A stretch of 64,000 nucleotides of DNA from Amyelois transitella. Its lineage: Eukaryota > Arthropoda > Insecta > Lepidoptera > Pyralidae. The DNA is taken from the NCBI RefSeq assembly GCF_032362555.1, contig NC_083525.1, forward strand, positions 3,209,501-3,273,500. Direction: 5' to 3'. A model generated the notes under the pieces. That model was not told where the DNA came from. It worked only from the letters and a program-made list of their open reading frames with translations, and searched no databases. Position 1 is the first letter of the stretch; each line of letters begins with the position of its first letter. A program made the translations under genes and the position numbers. Of the stretch, positions 52,934-64,000 are shown one piece after another.

Positions 52934-55900
52934 GCTGGCGTTTTGTTTAGTTTAATCTTTGTTACATTACAGATTTATCCAATACTTAATACAAAAATAC
53001 ACTGCAGTCTCTTATCAAATCTATTTGAAGTGGTAGCTTCAACATCCACTCTGCTAAGCTTATATACTTACTCTTATTAACTTTTTTTAAAACTAATTTA
53101 TGTTTAGACCTTTTTTTATCAATTAACAATCTACGAAGTAGTTACAAAATTATCAAATCAGTGTTGTTCTTAAAATTCATTATTTTGCTTCTTACTAGCA
53201 AATAGAAATCATTCACTTATGGTTAAATACTTGTAGGAATTTCTATGAAAACACGATCATCTACCTACTTATATTTGTACTTTCAACCTTAATAATAGAA
53301 TTAAATTATGAAATATGAAACGTTAAATATTTCTTATAATTTGAAATTTTCATTTTTCGATATCGGTTGTCTTTCAAAGTCGCGTAATACCTTTTTTCCT
53401 TTAATAAATATAAAACATGAAATTATGTATATAATATGATATTGATTGTGTCGAGATAAAGCTTAAACAATTTGGTACTGTTATGTATTCCAGATACAAA
53501 AATTGTTTTTTAATCAAAATTTTTCTATTTTTTTTTTCTATGCGCGTTATACGACGAATCAAACAGCAAGTAACAAAGTGCCTTTTATATTTGTAAGTCG
53601 CTATCGAATGCAGTATGTTTGTAGGCAGAGCAGTTTGGGTAGTATACATGGCTCAAAAGATACCTGGATCACCTCCCATACACCAATCAAGGCAAGGTGG
53701 CACAGCTATCTCCTGAGCCCACCGCACATACTATAGAAAAAAATAGTAATATAATAACTTATTTATAAACGTTAATCCCGTATAGAAACTACCCCCTGAA
53801 GCGCGTTTTCTACATGATCAAATTCAGGCGTTGTAAATCATTTACTTACAATTTATGACAATGCTATGTCACTTTTCTGAATGAGTTACTGAATCATTAC
53901 AGACAGGGCAAAAAACGCGTGATATAAAAAGCGCCCTAAGGACTCATATAGTCCATTTCTTTAGGTACCAAAAGAATCTTTAAATGTCTTTTTATCAAAC
54001 AATACGTTTGTAAAAATATAGAATGGGTAATATGAGAAGTAATTAAATGAAATAACTGTTATTTCATTACGCTTTTTCTTCCCAGGGCTATAAAAAATTT
54101 AAATACAAAAAAAAATATTTATCAAGATTGTTTCACTTTAATTTATTATCTAAACAAATGGAATACGCGCTTATCCTTAAATTCAAATGTTATTTCAATA
54201 TATGTTTTTTAATTAAGTTTTATTTTTGGCCAGGGTGATTTGGACTAGAGTAGACCCACTAGATATAATTAAGCTAATTTAATTGTTATTTAAACAATGT
54301 ACAAAATATGTATTGTACAGCTTTATTTGAGTGTGTTAGTGCAATTCCAAAGTTCTACTTCCATTGTACAAATAAATATTTAATCTCATAGAGATAATAA
54401 GCGTGTTTATTCTTTTCCTAAACCTTTTTGAACAGATCACAAATATCAGGAAATACCTGGTCTTTGTGTTTCAGCCCACCTTCAAACACATTGATATCTT
54501 CAAGGTAAAATATGTAGAAAATCATTGCTTGTCATAAGATTTATAAGCAGGAAAATTATCAACCTGATAGCGTTTGTCACACCGGAATGGGGTTCCGCAT
54601 TTGTTGGTATTTCGCCGGCAAACGGAAAAATATACATTGGATAACCTCATAACGAAACGTGCGTGGGTCTTCCGCTGTGTACGCATTCAGTTGCATCGCC
54701 AGGGGCGTCCTAAAAGGGAGCCTTGGGTCCGGAATGATTTTGAAGAAGACCATTATCTGGCTATTACCACAAACCATCGAGTGGGCATGGCATAACTCGC
54801 TGAGTATTAAACTAAAAAGAGCTTTAAGATGATAACTGTAAGTTGCCTGGATGCGTAGGGGTCAATCACCGTGAGAGTAATATTCAGGTATAGGATATTC
54901 AGTGAACATCCAGGACTGGTCAATAATATGATATAAATAAAAAATCAACACTAACAGAATACTGTAATTTATTACAGATCTATAAATTTTAAAAATGACT
55001 AAATGTTTGGGACAAACAAATGGATTAATATGACCCTACCGGTTCATCTATGTTTCTAGCAGGTTCCACAAATTACATGGAAGAATACGAAATTAAATTG
55101 TACTTACATTATATAAATGATCATAAATAATTTTACAGGCGCGTGGGACACCAAATTGATCTATACTTTAAATCCTGCAGCATACAGTTTAATTTCGTGT
55201 AAATCCGTTACTTATTTTGGCCGGAATAAATTAATAAAACAGTTGTACTGGAGAAGGCTATTACATTATAAATTATTATAAGTCGTATGAAAACAATTAA
55301 GCTATAAATATTACACAATAATCTCTTGAAAAGGATGATCGGCTAGCGTCAACTCTTACCCTAAAACTCTCATTTTGATTCAACATAAATATCAGTATTT
55401 CTGAGTATTAAAATAATAATTGGAATTTGTTTTTGTTAATTGTATCATCCATCAGCTTAGAATTTGATTTTCCACTTTTTATCTTAACCATTTAAAAGCA
55501 CTAGATTTTTTGGAAACCGGCCGACGGTTGGGCGTCTGGGATACTACATGAAAATCTACCTTGTATCGTGAAATCATATGTTAATTCTAATGTCAATTAA
55601 GAGGCAATGTAAAGTTTTAAGCTAGCCAATCTTACAAATTGAAATGTGTAAGCCAAGTGTAATCGAAATTATCTTTAATCGTTTTCACTTTCATGCTTGT
55701 CAAAGATGTATGTTAAATAAGCGCGAGATTTAAAGTTTCGCCTACTTGTTCATGTCACTGGACTGTCAATTTTTTGCTTGTTCAGGTATTGAAGATACTA
55801 GTAATACTAGATATATGCTCTTAATTACCAATGTATCCTCATGCCTGTTTATTTATTTGAGATGATATATGTGGCATAAGAAGTAAAATTAATGACTCGA

Positions 55901-56567
55901 TAAAAATACATGCTCGCTTACCCATTCTCAAAGGTCTTATAGTACGTCATATCATGAGCATTGCTTTTCTATACTCTGGTTAATATAATGCAAACAATAA
56001 CAAAATTTCCTCAACTGTCCACTAGAGGCGCTGTATACGAATATTTGCAAATATTTACAGTACCTACCAATCATAGCGCGCAAATTTCATGACAGACCTA
56101 CAGTCATATGTGAATTGTACGAAACTGTCTTTCCATTTGTCTGTTTATTTTCCACCGCAACACTTGACACAATTTTTAAATTTATACAGAGAAGATTTTT
56201 GTGTGGCCAATTATTTCCCATTGCGAGATTTTATTACACATGTCTATATTTTTGGTTTAATTAAATTATAAATTAACATAACTGTGTGTATAACCAGATA
56301 ATCTGTCAAGAAAGAGTTAAGATCCCACGAACGACGAAAAGTAGTAATTCTTTATTCAATATCAAATAGAAAAACGGGCTGCATTTAAAAAAAAATTGTA
56401 CCTACTATTTATTTTTCTTCCATTATTATATTTCTTTTATTTTCTTTCGTGACTCCGTAAAAGAACTTGCACGTGATTGAAAAATGTAATGTCATGAGAA
56501 TTAAATATCTTTGCTACATTGTGTTCTCGTCAACCATTTCTTGACAGATAGTAGTTCGGCAGCGAGA
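52934..56567. other. Intergenic region between AMPK alpha and POLDIP2
   Basis: Convergent 3' ends of two genes; several AATAAA-like signals are present on both strands. A patch at about 54560-54800 is less AT-rich than its surroundings and has a 73-codon plus-strand frame, but it resembles nothing I know. No mobile element was identified with confidence. Confidence 0.55.
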
Positions 56568-59500
56568 TCACGCGGCGGACGAGGGCGCCACCGGCGCGCC
56601 CTCGTCGGGTTTGCTCTCGAGCGAGAAGGGCGGGATGCGGCAGTCGAATGTGTAGCCGTCCTCGCGCTCCATGCGGAATGTGCCCCTGGTGACACATCAC
56701 ATACATTATAACCCTAGAACACTCGTGGTGAAATAAGAGTGTCTTACTTGCTTACTTACAATCTGGCCTATTGAAATTAAAAGCAATCCAAAAAATACAA
56801 TAAACATTATTAAAGCCTTTAACTAAATGCATAAAACCCACTCATATGTAAATGGGGCTACTGCCGCACCATCCCAGTACTACTCAAGTGTACCGCTCAG
56901 CGAGAAGATCCGCCAATGACGTCTATTATGAGTATAATACCATAGATAACCACAGCAGACTCACCACATGTGCCCGCTGGGAGCCTGCAAGCTGACGTGG
57001 CTGCTGTACTGGAAGGCGGGCGAGTGCCGCGCCAGCACGGGCTCCTGCCCCACCACGCCGCGCCCGCGCACGGTCTCCAGCGTGCCGCTCAGCGAGAAGA
57101 TCCGCCAGTGGCGTTCGCGCAGCTGTACCGCCTGGGGGCCCAGGTTCTCGAGGCGGATGCAGTAGCGCCACTGTGCACACGACAATGAGTACAATATGTT
57201 ACTGGGTTAGAAGAGCGCGCATGAGTAATTTTTCAGACTCACTTCTTCAATCAAATATACGCGCGTTTTGTCCATAGCCTGCCAACCTTAGCCGTGTTGC
57301 TTTAGCGCCTGAAGATTTTCTGTCGACTTTGACTAGATTTCAACATTTTTATTTATTTAATTTTTTTTGCGACGTCTAGCTAAGATTTTTTTAGGCTAAA
57401 TAAATTACAGTAAACAAATCGAATGAGGCGAATCTGCAGTAGGTATTTGTTTGCATACCAAATAAAACCATATTCTCTTTTTCATTTTTATGTGGTCCCG
57501 ATTACACCCTGCGCCTTTTCGGGCCTAAATAGAAGTGCATAATGTAGAAAAGTATACCACATTCCCTACATGGTGCATATTGAGGTGGTATATTGTTCTA
57601 TGTGACCCATCGTACATTCGACCCATTACAAATCACCACTTACCCAATATACGGCGGAATTTTGCGACTCCCGACTGCCCATGTAAAATGGTATGACGGT
57701 CACCCTAACGCCCTCTGTGGTCTCGCGGTGAACGTCGCTCAATTCCAACCATGGGTGATTCTTTTTCTGCCACGCGCGCAGTGTCTCTTGAGCTATAAAT
57801 GGTGGATCTGGAAGTATGACAATATATAGAAATGCTTATGATTTTGGAGCATATCAGGTCATTTAATTTCAATGATAAAATAACATGTTAAGGACTAATC
57901 CAACCCTGAAATCGGAAAGACACAGATCCAAAACGTATATGTATACGTTTAAGATACATTCACATCTGACGATTGTAAACGTACCTACATAAGATGTAAA
58001 TGTATCTGAAAGTAAAAGAATTGGGCGGCGACAAGACTGTATATTCTAATGAATAAAGTCGTTTTTGTGTGATTGAGTAACAAACAAATAATATGCGTAC
58101 TCACAAATCGCATTAATAATATTAGTAAGATGGACGGCCTACAGTAATTTTGTGATCACATTAATTGACCTACCTTTATCAGGATTATGCATAAGAAACT
58201 TGTCGAAGAGCTCATGCTGCAGCGGCACCCTCTCCACCGAGGTGTAGGGGATGATGTCGTCGTGAGCCACGTAGTCCAGCCCCGGGATAGCGTACAAACT
58301 CCTGCTGGACTCCTGGTTGCCAAGAAAGGTCACCGCTTCTGTTTGAGCTCTCTGGAATATGAAAATGTGTTATTTCGTTAGGCCTTCTCCATACTCCACC
58401 ACAACATATTTAAGCAAAATTTCATGGAGATCCGTTCAGAAGTTTAAATGTGAAAGACGGATAAACAAACACACACATTCATAATATTAGTATGGATACA
58501 TACATACGTCAGAAGGCGCACCCTGGATCCTCCCCTGAGAAGAAAGAATGTAACCAGGTCTAACGCCAGGAAGAAGTTTACACATTCATTAAATTCATCT
58601 TTATCCCTTGCAGGGGATAGACAGAGCCAGAACAGACTCGAAAAGACAAAAAGACCATTATCAGCTGTACAAGTTTAGCTGTTAGTGTTTCAATAAAATT
58701 ATTTATCTTCTAGAATATTATCTCATCATAATCTAGGTGTTTGTCAAGTTTTGCCTTTCTGGCTAAGAGACCTAGGTCCACCTTTGATCACGAAGCAGAA
58801 GAATTTATGGTCAATGCAATGTTAAACATATCTGACTGACCTGGATCTCTAACAGACCAAATTGAAAAATGTTTGTTTCCTCTGTCAACATTTGTCACAA
58901 ATATTTCTTAGAATAATTCTTTTAAACTAGAAGAGACTATATGATTTTGGTCATAATAGTATCAAATGTATAATTGTTATGATAAGAAACTAATGAGCAC
59001 AATGTTAATGCTGATAAATAATGTGTTAATGTGAGATTATGTACTGATTAATATTTGTAGTATGTGTGATCAATATGTAAAAAAAATATTTGTTTATAGA
59101 GGTTTTTTTTGTTTCTTTGAAAAAAGATGATAGTGAGATTTTGCATGACCCGTTTTTGGAGATTTTTACATTAAAATGAAAAACTGAGGGTTTGTAAAAA
59201 GACATTATTTTGTATATTTTAGCAAAGCTCAATAGTGATTAATTTTTTTAGTATGTATTGATTCAAAATGGCTTGTTAGTGATCAGGATAGAGCACAGTT
59301 CTCTGAACCATGTAAAACTTGGGTTAATTTTAGTTTTAGATCAAAACACATGAATTTAATAATACTAAGTGGTAAATATGAAATCAAGAAGTTTAAATTT
59401 GTTCTGCTGAAAAGAAAACTGACGGCTTGATCACAATGCAGGCCACAATAGCAGATATACCATAATTTTTACGGAAATTTAATTTTTATCCATGTTAACA

Positions 59501-60655
59501 CTGCTAACTGAGTGTTTTATATTCTTTTTTTATGTTAATATGTTTTCTTCTTGGTGCTTTTGTTTTATTTGAATTGCAGTGCAGAATGCACATCATACTG
59601 TTTTTTTGTAAGATCATACTTTTAAAGATAAGGTTATTTAGTTAAGTTTATTTGATAGAGAAAAGCATGACTACAAGCCATGGATGTATTATCCTCATGA
59701 GTCCACAAACACAACATAGAGTTATAGTAATTTTGTCATTATACCTTCTTCTTCCACTCGGGTCGCATGTCGGTTGATTGCACGGTCAAAAATTTTAACT
59801 TCATTTATTATTTTATCCCAATAGGTAAATACTTAATATACATAATATATTTCTCACAGCATATAGCATTCTACAGTGGTGGCAGTGGAACAAAAATATA
59901 AAATATTTATTATGCAGTATAAAAATTTATCTAAATCATTATTTAGACATCAAATATTAGAAGAATAAAAACAAATATGTTTGATCATGTACCTTTTGTG
60001 ACTTGAAGTATCCAGGGGGGAAAATTATCTGCCCTTTACCCATGGTCAATACACTTTCCCTCACAAAGGTATTATGTGCATTTCTTTCCAACTAGATTCT
60101 ATATTTTTGTTTAAAACTTACATTCATTAAAATATTTGTAAAGTCAAGCATGTACCTATCTCAAAATAAGCTATTGAGGCAAAGAAACAGCAAAAGATAA
60201 AAACACTTACTATGTAAGGGGCATCTCTGGTATCTATAAGGACTTGATAAAAAGTATGGGTTCTGCCCTTGACTTCTTTGCTCACGTTAGACAGAGAATC
60301 ACTAGGTGCGTCACCAGTACTTGAAGAATCTGTATTTTCCTTCTTGTTAGTGGCATCTCTGTCATAAACTCGAGCTAGCCACGGGAAGAGTATTACTCCT
60401 CTGTATCCAAAGACTTTGTGTAAAATAAGTTGTCCAGTGTCATATTTACCAGATGTTTTTGGCGATTCTAGTTTTCCTACTTCGGCCAATCTACAAAATC
60501 AAAATATTTTTATAGGTTATGTACGTAACAGTAACATTGAAAGTTGAACTTGATTTTCGCACTCACCTTGTATAATGAGCTACATGAGTTAATAATATTC
60601 TAGATGCCGTTAATCTTAAGGGATTTGTTGGTACAAATCTCAACAATATCTCCAT
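56568..60655 (-). CDS. POLDIP2: Polymerase delta-interacting protein 2 (POLDIP2), complete, 344 aa
   Basis: Exons in coding order: 60655-60567, 60490-60211, 58351-58174, 57807-57644, 57170-56965, 56685-56568. Phases are consistent. The first 30 residues are basic and hydrophobic without acidic residues after Glu2, as in a mitochondrial targeting peptide. A YccV/HspQ-like domain follows (GKYDTGQLILHKVFGYRGV, then HTFYQVLIDTRDAPYI and YAIPGLDYVAHDDIIPYTS). The C-terminal half is the ApaG/DUF525 immunoglobulin-like domain (VTVIPFYMGSRESQNS, then RHWRIFSLSGTLETVRGRGV and GTFRMERED). Vertebrate POLDIP2 binds DNA polymerase delta p50 and PCNA, and in mitochondria acts with ClpXP and PrimPol; which role holds here is not shown by sequence. 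Length is close to the human 368. Exon 5 is very GC-rich compared with its flanks. Confidence 0.97.
58400..58496 (-). mobile_element. Helitron 5' end fragment, minus
   Basis: The reverse complement starts TCCATACTAATATTATGAAT, nearly the same as the 5' end of the Helitron at 48393, and is preceded by A as the insertion rule requires. Only about 95 bp remain; no CTAG end was found nearby. It lies in POLDIP2 intron 2. A family E piece adjoins at about 58500-58575. Confidence 0.6.
58580..58678 (+). repeat. Dispersed repeat family A fragment, plus
   Basis: TTCATCTTTATCCCTTGCAG, then GACAGAGCCAGAACAGACTC and TATCAGCTGTAC match the first 100 bp of the family. It lies in POLDIP2 intron 2, antisense. 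Confidence 0.65.
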
Positions 60656-61110
60656 TTTATCATTGTTATTTGCTATTTTTTTTCGAGTTTTTTAGGATTA
60701 GCTTTAATTTGACAGAAATGACAGCTCAAATCTGACATTACTTACATCTATGCGTGACAAAACTTTATTAAATAGATAGGCGTTTGTAAATATTTGTACG
60801 AAGGATTTATGAAGAAATGTTTCTCAAAATAATCCTATGGTTCTCAAATTCCAATCTTTAAAATATTTTTAGTCTTTTCGGATTTTAAGCTTGTTTCATT
60901 AAGAGGAACGGAAACTTAATTGGATTCCCGTGATATTTCTAATGCCGTGATGACAACGTCAACGTCAAGAAATGTCAAATCTATGCTGTGCCCACTGACT
61001 GCTGTCAAAACAATCATTTCTAATTTTCTAAACGACAAATGAAGAGTTCAAAGTGCTAAAATAGGATTTATTTTTTCGATTTATTTTAAATTCTACCTTG
61101 TAAATAGAAA
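60656..61110. promoter_or_regulatory. Divergent promoter region of POLDIP2 and ACADS
   Basis: Only 455 bp separate the start codons of two divergently transcribed genes, so this interval very probably carries both core promoters and both 5' UTRs. No TATA box stands out. AACGTCAACGTCAAGAAATG (about 60956-60975) holds two CGTCA half-sites, a CREB-like word, but this is only a sequence resemblance. Confidence 0.65.
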
Positions 61111-63461
61111 ATGTTGTGTTCTATCACCAAAACAGTTCAGTTACTCGGTAAGCGACATCTAAAACTACTTAAACTTCTATCAAAAGTATCTGATTGTTTC
61201 GTAACTTTCACGTTTCAAAGTTTAATTGAAACTTTTCAGTTCCAAGTGTTCGTCATTCAAGATGTATAGCCTCGCTCTCTGCTTTACCGGATACTTACCA
61301 GATGTTATACAAGACTTGTAGAGACTTTGCTGAAGCGGAACTAAAGCCCAACGCAGCTAAATATGACCGGGACCATTTATACCCAGAAGACGCAATTAAA
61401 AAAATGGGAGAACTTGGTTTGATGGCAATAGCCACCCCAGAGGAGCTTGGTGGGGCTGGATTGGACTACTTAGCGTATTCTATAGCATTAGAAGAGATTT
61501 CCAGAGGCTGTGCATCGGCTGGAGTCATAATGTCTGTGAATAACTCACTGTATCTTGGACCACTATTGGGATGGGGCACAGATAAACAAAAAGAAGATTT
61601 TGTCACACCATTTTGTGATGGTCAGTATTGAATCCCTTTAAATATTTTGATTTGGAGATTTGAGTTTGGCAGTATTAAACTTATATAAACTAAATAAAAA
61701 AAACACATAAAGTATATAAGTTCCTTAATTAATTTTACACTTTTTAATGGTAAATATAAACATTTCTTTAACATTTCAAAAGATTTTTTATTTACCAAAC
61801 AGGATGGCATGTGTATTATTTATTAGAGATTATTACAAAATTGTATATACAGAATTGTTACATTTCAAATTGTATTTTTTAGGAAAGACAATAGGTTGTT
61901 TTGCTCTATCAGAACCAGGGAATGGGTCAGATGCTGGTGCTGCATCAACCACAGCCAAAGACGGGGGTGACAAATGGGTTTTAAACGGCACAAAATGCTG
62001 GATTACTAATGGCTATGAGAGCAAAGCCGCAGTAGTATTTGCAACTACTGACAAAAGTTTGAAACATAAGGGCATATCAGCATTTGTTGTGCCAAAGCCG
62101 ATCAAAGGTTTGGAACTGGGGAAGAAGGAAGATAAACTGGGCATTAGAGGTTCGTCCACTTGTTCTTTAATGTATGAAGACTGTGAGATACCAAAAGAGA
62201 ATATTTTAGGCGAACCAGGATTTGGATTTAAGATTGCAATGATGACATTAGATGCTGGAAGAATTGGAATTGCTTCACAGGCATTAGGTATTGCACAGGT
62301 AATTATAAATAAAGCACAAAAATAGTGCAATAAGTGTTGAATTTATAAATTTTGTATATAATAATGTTTTTTAGATATACATACACACATATTTAAAACA
62401 ATAAATACATACATACATATAGTCAGGTCTAGTATATTCCTCGTGGTGTAGACAGAGCCAACAGTCTTGAAAAGACTGAAAGGCGACTTTAACTGTATGG
62501 CTGTCAAGGAATTAAGATTCAAAAAGTGTCAGGTTGCTAGCCCATTACCTACAAGGGGAATTCCAAGTTATATGCCTATCCTTTAGTCGCCTTCTACGAC
62601 ATCCATAGGAGAGTGCCAGGAAAAAAACATACTAAATATATAAGCAAGCAAAGAGAGTGACAGATGGCAGATATCCTATACATGTAATAAAACAGTAAAA
62701 ATATTTTGTCTGTACATTTAGTATTTTTGACTAAAATGGATAGAGGGACAATTAGAATGAATAGTAGAAAGCAAGAATTTATTTTTTATCTGTCTGTCTG
62801 TCTGTATGAATGATCACGCTTATGACCAATTGCTTTGTTTTAACTCAGAAAATCATTTAAAGTTTGTTTCATCAAAATCGGTTCACTAAAAAAGTTGTCG
62901 TCATTTGAATGCACTCAAGGCATGAGTTTGCCTGTAAATAAGTTTACGCGGAAAAATTCTTAATTTACGCGGACGAAGTCGCGAGCAACAGCTAGTATCT
63001 ATATAAAAAAGCTAAATGTACTTACATTACATCACACCATTATCCCTTAGGGGTAGACCACAAGCACCAGTTTCAAGAAAACGAACAATGACAAAAATTT
63101 CACTCACTATTTTGACATGAATTTTTACCAAGAAAAATGTTTCACAAACCAATTTTTTTTTTATTTAATTCAGTAAATGTCATGTGGTATATTTGTAAAT
63201 TACTTATTTATTTTTCAGGCATCCCTGGATGTAGCAATTGAATATGCTTCAAAGAGAATAGCATTCAACAGGCCGATAATGAAGCTACAGTCAATTCAGA
63301 ACAAGTTGGCCGATATGGCAATGAGGCTGGAGTCGGCACGGCTGCTCACTTGGCGCGCAGCGTGGTTGAAGGACAACAAGCAACCCTACACTAAGGAAGC
63401 CGCCATGGCTAAATTAGCGGCGTCTGAAGCAGCTACGTACTTATCACATCAATGCATACAG
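61111..63461 (+). CDS. ACADS: Short-chain acyl-CoA dehydrogenase (ACADS), 3' part beyond the window
   Basis: Exons seen: 61111-61147, 61240-61620, 61883-62298, 63219-63461 (phase 0 at the end), giving 359 of an expected 410 or so residues. The enzyme is a mitochondrial FAD homotetramer that performs the first dehydrogenation of short-chain fatty-acyl-CoA in beta-oxidation, passing electrons to ETF. The N-terminus ([12 protein letters not shown], then VRHSR) fits a targeting peptide. The family signatures follow: [112 protein letters not shown] and [14 protein letters not shown]. It follows human ACADS more closely than the medium- or long-chain enzymes. The catalytic Glu region (EIYEGTSE in the family) must lie in the exon or exons to the right of 64000. 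Exon 1 encodes only 12 residues. Confidence 0.97.
62403..62620 (+). repeat. Dispersed repeat family A, near full-length, plus
   Basis: CATACATACATATAGTCAGG, then GACAGAGCCAACAGTCTTGA, then GTCAGGTTGCTAGCCCATTA, then TTTAGTCGCCTTCTACGACA. It lies in ACADS intron 3, on the sense strand. Confidence 0.8.
62780..62995 (+). mobile_element. Helitron-type fragment with 3' CTAG end
   Basis: A (CTGT)n run, a TTTCATCAAAATCGGTTCAC block and a terminal GCGGACGAAGTCGC stem-like stretch followed by CAGCTAG (CTAG at 62992-62995, next base T) resemble the architecture of the Helitron at 48393-49813, but without its tandem units. The 5' TC end was not located. It lies in ACADS intron 3. Confidence 0.6.
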
Positions 63462-63507
63462 GTAAGAATATTACAGTCTTAAATCGAAAGGCAAACTAGT
63501 TCCCATT

Positions 63508-63698
63508 TCATACATACTTACATACATTTGGTCACGCCTATATCCCTTGTGGGGTAGACAGAGCCAACAGTCTTGAAAAGACTGATAAGCCACGCTCAGC
63601 TATTTGGCTTAATGATAGAATTGATATTCAAATAGTGACAGGTTGCTAGCCCATCGCCTAAAAAAGAATCCCAAGTTTGTAAGCCTATCCTTTAGTTT
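63508..63698 (+). repeat. Dispersed repeat family A copy, plus, 3'-truncated
   Basis: CACGCCTATATCCCTTGTGG, then GACAGAGCCAACAGTCTTGA, then TTCAAATAGTGACAGGTTGC, then AAAAAAGAATCCCAAGTTTG, very close to the copy at 17846-18074. It lies in the intron after the last visible ACADS exon. Confidence 0.82.
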
Positions 63699-64000
63699 CC
63701 ATTTCATACCATAAAAATGGGTACCACATGTTTTTTAGGCTTTTATACCAATCACATGTCTGAATAGAACTAAATCTAAAGAAGTAAGTTTATCCTTTCT
63801 AGGTAGCATTAGTTTAAATTAAAATTTTCGATCATTCTCAATAGCCACCTTCATCTTAAATTTTAGAGCTAACTGTTACTGGTGGAGTGTCATCCGTTCA
63901 TCTCTTTCCTCTGTTAATATTACTATTAGTTGTTAACTATGTCTTTATGTTTACTCTTTTCTTTATTTGATCAAAATATTTTATGACTAGTCTTCCTTTT

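Noticed and set aside
57360-57500. AT-rich stretch between POLDIP2 exons 4 and 5 considered as a small element
   Set aside because: No terminal repeats, duplications or relatives were found in the window.

Overview
This is a 64 kb piece of an insect nuclear genome, almost certainly a moth or butterfly. It is AT-rich, with small exons, long introns and GT-AG splice sites. It carries repeats I associate with Lepidoptera: about 20 copies of one 240-260 bp family, and Helitron ends with the CTAG terminus and GC-rich hairpin of the Lep1 type. No bacterial or phage features are present. Exon models were built by hand from reading frame, splice sites and family resemblance; in every gene the intron phases add up.

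Layout. (1) 1-2520: AT-rich DNA with repeat scraps. (2) 2524-14514 (+): ARMC2, 20 exons, a ciliary/sperm-flagellum armadillo protein, with a complete tRNA-Trp(CCA) nested in one intron at 13618-13689. (3) 17354-20751 (+): an unrecognised secreted, acidic, modular protein made of eight symmetrical phase-0 exons. It has a second possible last exon at 21143-21286, a decayed copy of that exon near 21800-21900, and a 3-copy tandem repeat between them. (4) 22776-26016 (-): a classical short-chain dehydrogenase of the farnesol dehydrogenase/DHRS11 type. (5) 26017-33372: gene-poor DNA with a 654 bp TIR element (29582-30235) and a Jockey/CR1-like LINE relic (about 31740-32880). (6) 33373-39147 (-): a seven-finger C2H2 zinc-finger protein with an AT-hook. 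(7) 40223-52933 (+): AMP-activated protein kinase alpha, complete at 515 aa. Intron 2 contains a whole-looking Ty1/copia element. Intron 6 contains a broken BEL/Pao element whose left LTR is itself split by a Helitron. (8) 52934-56567: intergenic. (9) 56568-60655 (-): POLDIP2, complete. (10) 61111-63461 (+): ACADS, short-chain acyl-CoA dehydrogenase, running off the right edge.

The genes do not form an operon or obvious pathway. Two divergent pairs probably share upstream DNA: the zinc-finger gene with AMPK alpha (about 1.1 kb), and POLDIP2 with ACADS (455 bp). Both proteins of the second pair act in mitochondria, and AMPK and ACADS both concern energy and fatty-acid metabolism, but co-regulation is only inference.

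The clearest structural finding is the nested insertion in AMPK alpha intron 6. The two LTRs of the BEL/Pao element look identical, so the intact right LTR preserves the exact empty site of the Helitron in the left LTR and shows insertion between A and T with no target duplication. The most novel coding locus is the secreted acidic protein with interchangeable last exons.
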